This document shows, one piece after another, positions 1 through 7,432 of a stretch of DNA of 64,000 nt (positions are counted from its first letter, which is position 1; each line of letters begins with the position of its first letter). The notes under the pieces are model-generated. The model searched no databases, had not been told where the DNA came from, and worked only from the letters and a program-made list of their open reading frames with translations. Made by a program: the position numbers and the translations under genes. Source of the stretch: JAXMDT01 sp046348685 (GTDB taxonomy: Bacteria; Pseudomonadota; Alphaproteobacteria; Rickettsiales; UBA998); the NCBI GenBank assembly GCA_046348685.1, contig JAXMDT010000001.1, positions 1-64,000 on the forward strand, written 5' to 3'.

Positions 1-141
1 GGCCATCGTATTGCCGCGTAATACCCTTGCATGCTTTTTATGCAAGTCATACGCAGTAGGGGCAGAAGTTTTATCTGGTAAACCCTACATTCACAAGCGT
101 GAGCAATCATGCCCACAACTTTCAACAATTAGGAGATTAAC

Positions 142-336
142 ATGGCAAACTACGACAATCAGTCAAGTGGTCAGTCCAGCAACCAAGGTCGTGATCAGGA
201 AGGCAAATTCCAGGAGAAAAACCGTACTGGTCAGCAATCCAGCAACCAAGGTATGGGCCAGCAGCAACGCGATAAAACGTCGCAAGGTTCTGGTTCCACC
301 TCAGGTTCATCCGGTTCCCAATCTGGCAACCGCTAG
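142..336 (+). CDS. Small Gln/Ser/Gly-rich hydrophilic protein
   Basis: A 64-residue protein made almost entirely of Gln, Ser, Gly, Asn and charged residues, with no hydrophobic core, signal peptide or membrane segment. The start is supported by an AGGAG ribosome site just upstream, and a strong stem-loop follows the stop. The segment QSSNQG occurs twice (near residues 7 and 32), so the protein looks like two degenerate copies of a short repeat. The composition recalls small stress-induced or desiccation-related disordered proteins, but I cannot match it to a named family. It heads a cluster of three small soluble proteins, each with a good ribosome site. Confidence 0.6.
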   Translation: MANYDNQSSGQSSNQGRDQEGKFQEKNRTGQQSSNQGMGQQQRDKTSQGSGSTSGSSGSQSGNR

Positions 337-351
337 TTAATCGAAAATGCG

Positions 352-371
352 ACGGGGGCTTCGGCCCCCGT
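352..371 (+). terminator. Intrinsic terminator after the first small gene
   Basis: A perfect 8-bp stem (ACGGGGGC / GCCCCCGT) closed by a TTCG tetraloop, 16 bases after the stop at 336. The T-tract that follows is weak (ACATTT), so part of the transcription may run on into the gene at 392. Confidence 0.7.
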
Positions 372-391
372 ACATTTCCAAGGAGGTCTTT

Positions 392-541
392 ATGGAAAAC
401 GAAAAGATTACCGATCCACGCTCGCCAACCTACGCACCGGATGACGATAATATTAAAAGGGCAGGTGGTAATGAAAATCCTGCGCCGTTAGAAGTTCCTA
501 ATGAGGAAAAAACGCCGGCTGAAATTCCCGAAAAAAGCTAA
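392..541 (+). CDS. Small acidic Pro-rich protein
   Basis: A 49-residue protein rich in Glu, Pro, Asn and Asp, with no hydrophobic segment. A longer reading frame opens at 347, but that start lies inside the terminator stem. The ATG at 392 has an AAGGAGG ribosome site 6 bases upstream and is chosen for that reason. A strong hairpin terminator follows. The family is not recognised. Its position beside another disordered small protein suggests a stress-related or abundant accessory protein; that is inference only. Confidence 0.55.
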   Translation: MENEKITDPRSPTYAPDDDNIKRAGGNENPAPLEVPNEEKTPAEIPEKS

Positions 542-564
542 TAGCTAGTACGATTAGTTGCAGG

Positions 565-593
565 ATAAAAGGGCGGCTTTGTCGCCCTTTTAT
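565..593. terminator. Strong intrinsic terminator
   Basis: A perfect 11-bp stem (ATAAAAGGGCG / CGCCCTTTTAT) around a 7-base loop. The A-tract on the left and the T-tract on the right would let it work in both directions. Confidence 0.8.
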
Positions 594-705
594 CTTATCA
601 GTTATATATATATTTTATATTTTTACTCTTTCGGCACACAGCCTTTTAATGCGCGTTTTCGTACCATATACATGAAGGCAACAAAGCCGATAAGGGGAGG
701 TTCTT

Positions 706-1080
706 ATGAATACGAATGCAGCAAACCCACTTGAGACTATTAATACGCAGCTCACGCAGTTGAAGAAGCAATTCGGTAAATATATCGAAGAAGAATCGCT
801 TCAGGACGATATCGACGCGCTGTCGCGCTGGATCGATGATTATCATTCTAACAAGCCGGATGCGGCGGAATATCTGCAGGAACACGGTCCGAAAATGCTG
901 GAAAACATTACCAAGCGTTTGAAATTCGCGGCTGAGGAGATGCAGCGTATCGAGCAGGAAAGTCCCGCCGCAGCGCAAAACTTCAGTGGCGGTAAGGCAG
1001 ACCGTCTGCATAAAGCGGCCACCGTCACCGAAAAAGCGCAGGAGCATCTCGGTAAAGCGCTTGAAGAGGAAAACGCTTAA
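706..1080 (+). CDS. Hypothetical helical, charged soluble protein
   Basis: A 124-residue protein, highly charged and probably all-helical (heptad-like spacing around residues 10-60 and 65-120). It has no signal peptide or membrane segment. The start has a good AGGGGAGG ribosome site 6 bases upstream. No family is recognised. It lies between two small hydrophilic proteins and a secreted BOF-domain protein, and I infer only that this is a cluster of small accessory genes. Confidence 0.6.
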   Translation: MNTNAANPLETINTQLTQLKKQFGKYIEEESLQDDIDALSRWIDDYHSNKPDAAEYLQEHGPKMLENITKRLKFAAEEMQRIEQESPAAAQNFSGGKADRLHKAATVTEKAQEHLGKALEEENA

Positions 1081-1204
1081 CAGGGTCTTTTATCCGTCAC
1101 TTACGAAATTGCGGCTATACTCACATCGCATTTTGAAACTGTGGATTTTATCTCTTAGGCACTGCCATGGGGCAGTTCATTGCACAACCCTCAAGGAGGT
1201 ATTT

Positions 1205-1861
1205 ATGAAAAACTTCGGTAAACTCGTTGCAGTAGGCGGCTTTGCTGCATTGCTTTCTACCAGCGCACTAGCTGCTACGGTAAGCATCAAGCAACTGCCT
1301 GATAGCGGCAACGTCACCATTGCTGGTACTGTTTCCAACGTTAAGAACGAGCGTGAATTCACGCTGCGTGATGAAACCGGTACCATCGATGTCAACATTA
1401 AATCCGGCCAATCCGTGGTGCTGAAAGAAGGCGCGAAAGTGTCTGTTGACGGCACCGTTGACAAAGGCATTCTCGGCAAAGACATCAATGCAACTAACGT
1501 CACTGTTGATAAATCGATGTCCGAAAACGTAACGGAAGGCATCGAGAAAAACACGAACCTGTCGATGGAAGGCGCTCAGGCAACCACCATCGCGCAGCTG
1601 CCGAAAGAAGGTAAAGTTAAACTTTCCGGTACCGTGACGGATGTCGATAACGAGAAAGAATTCACGCTGAAAGATTCGACCGGTTCGATCGACGTTGATC
1701 TCGATCAGACTGCCGAAGCCGCTGCGCTGAAAGAAGGCTCGGAAGTTACCGTCATCGGCTATGTCGATGATGGCATGACCGGTAAAGATATCAACGCGAC
1801 GAAAGTCATGGTGATTTCGGATACCGCACCATCAGCGGGTTCAGCTTCGAACGCGGACTAA
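1205..1861 (+). CDS. Secreted protein with two tandem BOF (YgiW/YdeI-type OB-fold) domains
   Basis: A 218-residue protein. Residues 1-23 form a clear signal peptide ending ALA-A, so it should be periplasmic. Residues 25-101 and 126-203 are two copies of the same domain: each opens with (I)xQLPxxGxVxxxGTV, continues with EFTLxDxTGxIDV, and ends with GKDINAT. This fits the BOF family (bacterial OB-fold; YgiW, YdeI, OmdA), whose members are usually single-domain periplasmic stress proteins. An upstream in-frame extension to 986 overlaps the previous gene and is rejected, because the ATG at 1205 has a perfect AAGGAGG site. A strong terminator follows. The ligand is unknown. Confidence 0.85.
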   Translation: MKNFGKLVAVGGFAALLSTSALAATVSIKQLPDSGNVTIAGTVSNVKNEREFTLRDETGTIDVNIKSGQSVVLKEGAKVSVDGTVDKGILGKDINATNVTVDKSMSENVTEGIEKNTNLSMEGAQATTIAQLPKEGKVKLSGTVTDVDNEKEFTLKDSTGSIDVDLDQTAEAAALKEGSEVTVIGYVDDGMTGKDINATKVMVISDTAPSAGSASNAD

Positions 1862-1899
1862 GACTAAAAACGATTTTGCCTTCTTTGAAGGTAGGTTGG

Positions 1900-1933
1900 A
1901 ACCAGGGTTGCATTTCCCCGTGCAACCCTGGTT
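1900..1933 (+). terminator. Intrinsic terminator after the BOF gene
   Basis: A perfect 13-bp stem (AACCAGGGTTGCA / TGCAACCCTGGTT) with an 8-base loop followed by TATTATT, about 40 bases after the stop of the tandem BOF gene. Confidence 0.85.
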
Positions 1934-2022
1934 TATTATTTGCAGGATTATTCCTGGATCGCCCTTCTAACCTAAAACAAAAATGTCATCGCGGCGAAGG
2001 CCGGGTTCCACGTATGAAATAA

Positions 2023-4167
2023 CTAAGCCGCGCTTTTATCTTTCAGCGTCGTTGCCAGGATGTTCTTGCCATCGCCATTCTCCACGAAGTGGGCAAGGGC
2101 GGCGGCGACTTTCATATCGTAGGTGGCCGTATCCTCGAGAATGGACTTAAGTGCTTCATCAAGCGGACGTTTCTGGCGGTAGGCGCGTTCCGAGACCATC
2201 GCCACCAAGCTATTACACACGCTGACAATGCGTGCGGGCAATAAAATCGCATCGCCTTTCAAACCAAGCGGGCCGCTGCCATCCATCTTTTCCTGCGCCT
2301 GACGGATGGTTTCCACGACTGGGCCATCAAACTCGATATCTTTCAGGAAATCGGCCGAGGCCATTAGCGAGTCGCGGATTTTCTTGCGGTCGGCATCTTT
2401 CAGGTCGCCGGAAGCGAGCAGGTTTTCCGGAATCAGGATTTTGCCGAGGTTCATCAATTGGCCGGCTGTTTCTACTGTTTCAATCTCAGCTTCTGAAAGC
2501 TTCATTGCCTGTGCCACGCCGCGCGCCAGGGATGCCACCGCGCTCGAATGATGCGCTGCATGTGGATCGCGCTTATCGACCACCGTCACCAGCGACTTGA
2601 TCAGATGCTCCAGCGTGCGCTGCTGGCGCTCCTGGCTGTTGACCAACTCCGTGATATCGCTTTCGATGACGAGCACGCCCGGTACTTCGCGGTCTTCATC
2701 GACGAGCGGAATATCCATCAGCGGAATGTGCTGCCGCTCGATCGCGGTTTTCACGACGCCGCTTTCTTCTTCCTTAAGCAGGGTGGAGAAGGGGGCGTGT
2801 TTTTTCTCCGCCATCTCGCTGCCTGCTTCCACCGGCTCGGCTTTCACTTTTCCGATCACATCGGCAATCGGCTTGCCGATCATTGCCGGTACGTCCATGC
2901 CAGCATTTTCCGCCGCCTTGCGGTTGGCGTAACGGTAGCGGTGCTCACGGTCGAGAATATAGGTGCTGATCGGCGTCGTATCCGCAATCAGGTCGAGCAA
3001 TTTCTGCTGGCGCTCGATGGTGTGATTTAGCGCGCGCATCGCCGCTGCATCTTTCTCGGCACGCAGCGCGGTCGCATGTTTCCACAGCGCGATGATGAGC
3101 ACGGTCAGCAAGCCCGCCGTCAGCAGGTAACCGATATGCATCCACTGGACGCGGCGCGTGACATCGGCAAGCGCTACCTTCTGGTCGATCTTGCGGATCA
3201 CCGACCATGTCGTGTTTGGAATATTCTCGGCAACCGCAAAGGTTTTTTCGCCGCGGTAATCCACGCCCGAAACCATCGCATGCGGTGTCTTCAAGGCGGT
3301 CAATTCCATCGAATCCGGAATTTCTTTCGTGCTGCGCGCGACATAGGCAACCCCGTCCTGACGTGGCGAAAAATAGGTAAGCGTATCGTTGCCGTAAGAA
3401 ATCAGCAGCGATTCGGCGGTGGCTTCGTTCGTGGCGAGGTCTTTCAGCATGCTGAAAAACTCCTGGCTGAGCGATGCCGCCGCGACGACATAACCAAGCG
3501 GCTGCGCATCGTCGGCACTGGCCTGTACCGGATAGACCGGCAGTCGAAACACGGCGGCACGCTGATTGTTACGCAGCACGAACGGGCCGAAAAACACATC
3601 CGTTTTTGGATTGGAAAAATCGCGTACCGCATCCGGCAGCTCTTCCAGCGAGGGCATGCCTTGCGTGGAGACGACCGGTTTTTTATTCGCATCGAGCAGT
3701 AAAATGCCCGGGCTTTTTTCGACGGGCATATTGGCCGGAATCGCTTCGGTTGTCTCGGCGGCGAATCCGCCTTCGCGCGCCGTGCTGATCAGCAGGTTGC
3801 GCAGGAACGTCAGCTGCGCGGGTTCCACGGCAGGCATTTCGGCGGCCGCTTCGGGCGGGATGCCGCCGTCGAGCGCTTCCTGCGGCACGGTGCTGCCCAT
3901 GCTGAGTTCCGTCATATAGAGTTTCAGTGAAACATTATCGCTGAGGCGTTTCAGCGTCTGGCGGCGATGGTCCACCCATCCGGCCACTGTCCGGCTGTCG
4001 CTGGCCGCCACTAAGGAGAGCTTGGTTTCCAGCGCCGACAGTTCACGGGTGCGTTCCTGCTCGCCGAACCAATCGATGGCAAACCATCCAGCTATCACGA
4101 AGCCAAGCCATGCAAGGAGCATACTCCAGCTGAAATAATTCGATTTTTTAAGAGGATGGTTTGTCAT
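2023..4167 (-). CDS. Membrane PAS/HD-GYP sensor with a degenerate HD-GYP active site
   Basis: A 714-residue protein. One membrane segment lies at residues 13-33 and another near 343-362; between them is a periplasmic region of about 310 residues that looks like a Cache-type sensor. A PAS domain follows (about 391-510), then an HD-GYP-type domain (about 517-690). HD-GYP enzymes hydrolyse cyclic di-GMP using a metal site built from H...HD...HHE...D residues. Here the HD of LHDIGK is replaced by MN (LMNLGK, 571-576), HHE by QAQ (623-625), and GYP by GPL in GSGPLG (630-635). The first His (HHSS) and the SERAYR segment remain. I infer that it binds a ligand or partner but does not hydrolyse c-di-GMP. 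It diverges from the LapG-type protease gene with 92 bp between them. Confidence 0.85.
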   Translation of the reverse strand: MTNHPLKKSNYFSWSMLLAWLGFVIAGWFAIDWFGEQERTRELSALETKLSLVAASDSRTVAGWVDHRRQTLKRLSDNVSLKLYMTELSMGSTVPQEALDGGIPPEAAAEMPAVEPAQLTFLRNLLISTAREGGFAAETTEAIPANMPVEKSPGILLLDANKKPVVSTQGMPSLEELPDAVRDFSNPKTDVFFGPFVLRNNQRAAVFRLPVYPVQASADDAQPLGYVVAAASLSQEFFSMLKDLATNEATAESLLISYGNDTLTYFSPRQDGVAYVARSTKEIPDSMELTALKTPHAMVSGVDYRGEKTFAVAENIPNTTWSVIRKIDQKVALADVTRRVQWMHIGYLLTAGLLTVLIIALWKHATALRAEKDAAAMRALNHTIERQQKLLDLIADTTPISTYILDREHRYRYANRKAAENAGMDVPAMIGKPIADVIGKVKAEPVEAGSEMAEKKHAPFSTLLKEEESGVVKTAIERQHIPLMDIPLVDEDREVPGVLVIESDITELVNSQERQQRTLEHLIKSLVTVVDKRDPHAAHHSSAVASLARGVAQAMKLSEAEIETVETAGQLMNLGKILIPENLLASGDLKDADRKKIRDSLMASADFLKDIEFDGPVVETIRQAQEKMDGSGPLGLKGDAILLPARIVSVCNSLVAMVSERAYRQKRPLDEALKSILEDTATYDMKVAAALAHFVENGDGKNILATTLKDKSAA

Positions 4168-4259
4168 AATGGTTAAGCCATTTATAAATAATTATTAACG
4201 CGATCTTTACTCAAAACACGGACAATAAAAGCTGGGGAAATATACATCATCTGGCATTT
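4168..4259. promoter_or_regulatory. Divergent intergenic region, HD-GYP gene / lapG
   Basis: An AT-rich 92-bp gap between two divergent starts that must hold promoters for both genes. I see no operator-like palindrome. Confidence 0.4.
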
Positions 4260-4910
4260 GTGTCGAACAAAAACGTTACAAAATTCAGTCTGCTTGCACT
4301 GTGTTGCCTGATGATGTCGGCAATCGCACCGGAGGCCGCCAGCGCCAATGTCAGCCTGTTTGGCACCCGCGAAACCATGTCCAACAATATTTCTCCCTTT
4401 GTCAAATGGACAGGGCTTCTCGCCAAGGAACCGGTTGACCGCGAGCGCATGCGCGCCGATTGCAACCGCGTCGGCCCGGGCTGCATGTACAATCAGTGGG
4501 AGCAGCTGATCAGCAAAGCAAGAACCTTGCCGCGCATCAACCAGCTAAGCTTCATCAATCGCGAGATGAATCGCGGGCGTTACATCGTCGATCCGGAAAA
4601 CTGGGGGCGGGAGGATTACTGGGAATCGGTCTATGAGTTCCTGATGCGCGACGGCGACTGCGAGGATTTCGCTATCGCCAAATATATGACGCTGAAGGAA
4701 GTCGGCGTTCCGCCGGAAGATATGCGCATCGTTATCCTGCAGGACTACAACTTAAACCTGATGCATGCCGTACTCGCCGTCACCATCAACGGCATCAACT
4801 ACATTCTCGACAATCAATTGCAGCAGGTCGTGCGCGACACTGCCATCCATCACTACGAGCCGATCTATTCCATCAACGAAAAACATTGGTGGCGGCACCT
4901 GCCGTATTAA
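4260..4910 (+). CDS. lapG: LapG-type periplasmic transglutaminase-like cysteine protease
   Basis: A 216-residue protein of the bacterial transglutaminase-like cysteine protease family (BTLCP, DUF920; LapG). A signal peptide covers about residues 1-29. The catalytic triad is Cys134 (in DGDCEDFA), His169 (in MHAVLAV) and Asp184 (in YILDNQ). The acidic residues flanking the Cys (D-C-E) match the calcium-binding pair known in LapG. LapG cuts large adhesins at (T/P/A)AA(G/V) near the outer membrane and releases them; in pseudomonads it is held inactive by the c-di-GMP receptor LapD. Here it lies between a degenerate HD-GYP sensor and a two-partner-secretion pair whose exoprotein carries PAAG motifs. 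The start appears to be GTG with only a weak, distant ribosome site, so initiation is less certain than the family call. Confidence 0.88.
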   Translation: MSNKNVTKFSLLALCCLMMSAIAPEAASANVSLFGTRETMSNNISPFVKWTGLLAKEPVDRERMRADCNRVGPGCMYNQWEQLISKARTLPRINQLSFINREMNRGRYIVDPENWGREDYWESVYEFLMRDGDCEDFAIAKYMTLKEVGVPPEDMRIVILQDYNLNLMHAVLAVTINGINYILDNQLQQVVRDTAIHHYEPIYSINEKHWWRHLPY

Positions 4911-4945
4911 TGTCATCCCGGCGTAGGCCGGGATCCACGCTAGAT
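4911..4945. repeat. Partial copy of the dispersed TCAT(T/C)CC palindromic repeat
   Basis: TGTCATCCCGGCGTAGGCC and the following bases form a short hairpin and match one end of the repeat family described at 22717. A similar half-element lies at about 1984-2012. The opposite arm is missing here. Confidence 0.6.
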
Positions 4946-5203
4946 TTCTTTAATCTTATTGCTTTTTCTGATTATAGAGTAGTCAGGCTTCTAAGGACAT
5001 GTGCATTGTCAGGCAAGCTTTTGTTACACACTATTACAAACAAAGCGCCTGTATATAAATCAATCACCTGTCAGTAATTAACCATTTTTGCTGTGGCAAT
5101 ATGGCACTTATTGCTTGCAAAGCTGCCCCGTTTATGAGATTTAAACCAAAAATTAACCACACGGTCATGATGTACTGATTACAGTGTGGACTGGAGAAAA
5201 AAT

Positions 5204-6901
5204 ATGTTGATCAGGACCACCGCTCTTTCCGTACTTCTCGCAACGACTGTTTTGACTGCGCAGGCTCAGGCTCAGGCTGTTCCGCCTAGTGCGCTTCCAG
5301 CCCAGGTAGAACCAGGCCGTGTCGGTCAGCGTTTCAATCTGGATGAGCGTCCGGCTCTGGATTCGAAACCAATGGCGACCCCGCCGCAGCAAGATACCGG
5401 CCCGGTCGATAACACTGGCCCATCTTTTACGCTGACCCGCGTCAATGTGCAGGGCAATACCGCTATCAGCAGCGGCAAGCTCTCTCTGATTTATAAAGAT
5501 ATGATCGGCAAGACGACGACGCTGGGTGGCGTGCGTAAAATCGCATCCGACATCACGGCCTACTATCGTAACCAGGGTTACATTCTGACCCGCGCCGTGG
5601 TTCCGCCGCAGCGTGTCGAAGGTGGCGCGGTCACCATTCAGATCATCGAAGGTTTCATCGATTCCGTTACGTTTAACGGCGCCGAGGCGCAGAATCAGTA
5701 TCTGCTGAAATCCTACGCGGAGAAAATCAAGCTGTCCCGTCCGCTCAATAATAAAGACCTCGAACGCTATCTGCTTCTCATGGACGATCTGAACGGCGCA
5801 ACCGCCCGTGCAGTGCTCAGCCCGTCTTCGTCGCAGCCCGGCGCATCGGCGCTCACCATCACGGTTGAGCATGATCCGATCGAAGGTGAAATCACCGCCG
5901 ATAACCGCGGCAGCCGTTTCCTCGGCCCGATCCAGACCGGCGCGCGCTTTGCCACCAACTCGCTGTTCGGTGGTTCCGAGAAACTCCAGCTCCGTGCGAT
6001 TGGCGCATCCGAGTGGGACGAACTGCGTTACTATGAAGGTTCCTACCAGCAGCCATACGGCGCGGAAGGCGCATCGCTGCGCTTCCTCACTTCATATACC
6101 GAAACGGAGCCGGGAAATTTCCTTGAGCGTTTCGACATTGAGGGCAAAAGCCTGAACTTCTCGCTTTCTTCCAAGCATCCGATCATCCGCTCGCGCCAGG
6201 AAAACCTGTATGGTGAATACGGTTTCCGTTATCGTGATTCGACGACCGACGTATTGAGCAGCAATCTCTATGACGATCATATCCGCGCTGTCTTCCTCAG
6301 CACCGGTTACGATGTGCTGGATCCGTTGATGGCCGTCAACCGCATCGACATGGAACTGAGCCAGGGCGTTGATATTTTTGACGGCAACGAGCACTTCGAT
6401 ACGAAGTCGCGCGCGAATGCCGATCCGAAATTCACCAAACTCGAAGGTCAATACACCCGCCTGCAGCCGCTCAATGAACAGATTTCGTTCTTCTGGGGCG
6501 TCGCTGGTCAGTATGCATTCTCGCCGCTGTATTCTTCGGAAGAATTCGGCGTCGGCAGCATTCCGTACGGCAGCGCGTATGACCCGGCAGAAATTACCGG
6601 CGATTCCGGCGTGGCTACCCGCATCGAAGCGCGTCTCAGCAACTTCCTGCCTGAGACCTTCATCAATCTTTACCAGCTTTATGCCTTTTACGATTACGGC
6701 AAAGTCTGGAACCGCGGCGTGTTGATCGGCGAAAACGAAGATGATTCGTTGGCATCCACCGGTGTGGGCGTTCGCTTCAACCTGATCCGCAACATCTCGG
6801 GCACGTTCGAGATCGCGGTTCCGATGACGCGTGACGTTGCAGCGGAAGGCAGTGGCGGTGACGATGTTCGCGGCTTCTTCTCGCTCGCTTGGGGCTTCTA
6901 G
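5204..6901 (+). CDS. Two-partner-secretion outer-membrane transporter (TpsB, ShlB/FhaC family)
   Basis: A 565-residue protein. The signal peptide is about residues 1-25 (ends AQAQA-V), a POTRA_2 domain covers about 65-150, and the rest is a 16-strand-type beta barrel ending in aromatic Phe. A DVRGF motif close to the C-terminus fits Omp85/TpsB proteins, which export a single partner exoprotein across the outer membrane. The ATG at 5204 is preferred over the GTG at 5186 because GGAG lies 8 bases upstream and the signal peptide then begins properly. The partner TpsA gene follows after 531 bp in the same direction, and lapG lies upstream. A strong hairpin starts right at the stop codon. Confidence 0.9.
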   Translation: MLIRTTALSVLLATTVLTAQAQAQAVPPSALPAQVEPGRVGQRFNLDERPALDSKPMATPPQQDTGPVDNTGPSFTLTRVNVQGNTAISSGKLSLIYKDMIGKTTTLGGVRKIASDITAYYRNQGYILTRAVVPPQRVEGGAVTIQIIEGFIDSVTFNGAEAQNQYLLKSYAEKIKLSRPLNNKDLERYLLLMDDLNGATARAVLSPSSSQPGASALTITVEHDPIEGEITADNRGSRFLGPIQTGARFATNSLFGGSEKLQLRAIGASEWDELRYYEGSYQQPYGAEGASLRFLTSYTETEPGNFLERFDIEGKSLNFSLSSKHPIIRSRQENLYGEYGFRYRDSTTDVLSSNLYDDHIRAVFLSTGYDVLDPLMAVNRIDMELSQGVDIFDGNEHFDTKSRANADPKFTKLEGQYTRLQPLNEQISFFWGVAGQYAFSPLYSSEEFGVGSIPYGSAYDPAEITGDSGVATRIEARLSNFLPETFINLYQLYAFYDYGKVWNRGVLIGENEDDSLASTGVGVRFNLIRNISGTFEIAVPMTRDVAAEGSGGDDVRGFFSLAWGF

Positions 6902-7024
6902 AGAGCATTTTCCATTTTAGCGTGCGCGTCGTTATCCTTCGGACTCGCCGTGCTCATGTACTAGTTGTACACTCCGCGCGGCTCAACTCGGCTACCTAGC
7001 GCACACTAAAAGCAAAAACGCTCT
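6902..7024. repeat. Long hairpin element with conserved tip, copy A
   Basis: Begins immediately after the tpsB stop codon. Outer arms 6902-6927 and 6999-7024 are complementary at 21 of 26 positions. The tip holds GCTCATGTACTAGTTGTACA followed by CTCCGCG, a core shared with copies at 41075, 46443 and 53115, while the arm sequence is specific to this locus. It could end tpsB transcription or protect the messenger 3' end. Confidence 0.75.
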
Positions 7025-7432
7025 TTGTCATTGCGAAGAGGCCATTGGCCGACGTGACAATCCAGCAGCGCGGCGTCTGCGGCGCAACTTAATATATCTT
7101 GAAGAATAAGCATGGCGAAAAAGCCACAGATAATGTGAATGTAAATGTATTACTCAAGTAGAAAAGTTTTCTATTAAGCTTATAAAGATTTGATATGTTT
7201 TTTATGGAAAAAGCTGGGGCTCGCCCCGGCTTTTTTATTAAGCCTTTGATATTATTAATCTTACAAATATTAACAAAACACTATCAAAGTATTAAGAAAA
7301 CCTTAAATTTAGCTTGGATTCGAAATAAAGATGTGGTACACCGCTTGCAATCAAAATTCGCGTAGCGTTCTTTACTAGGGCAATACGTATAAAAAACTGT
7401 GACCAACCAAATTGTTTAGAGGGTAAGCAACC
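7025..7432. promoter_or_regulatory. tpsB-tpsA intergenic region with leader of tpsA
   Basis: Holds a half palindrome (TCATTGCGAAGAGGCC, about 7028), an intrinsic terminator at 7208-7235, then about 200 AT-rich bases leading to tpsA. An AGAGGG ribosome site precedes the ATG at 7433. I see no convincing sigma-70 promoter, but the terminator implies tpsA has its own. No gene is visible. Confidence 0.5.
7208..7235 (+). terminator. Intrinsic terminator between tpsB and tpsA
   Basis: Stem AAAAAGCTGGGGC / GCCCCGGCTTTTT with a single G-T wobble, a 2-base apparent loop (effectively larger), and a run of six T. It separates tpsB from tpsA and leaves about 200 bases for a separate tpsA promoter. Confidence 0.85.

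Noticed and set aside
7110..7138. Tiny 8-codon frame in the tpsB-tpsA gap
   Set aside because: Too short and without a ribosome site to support as a leader peptide.
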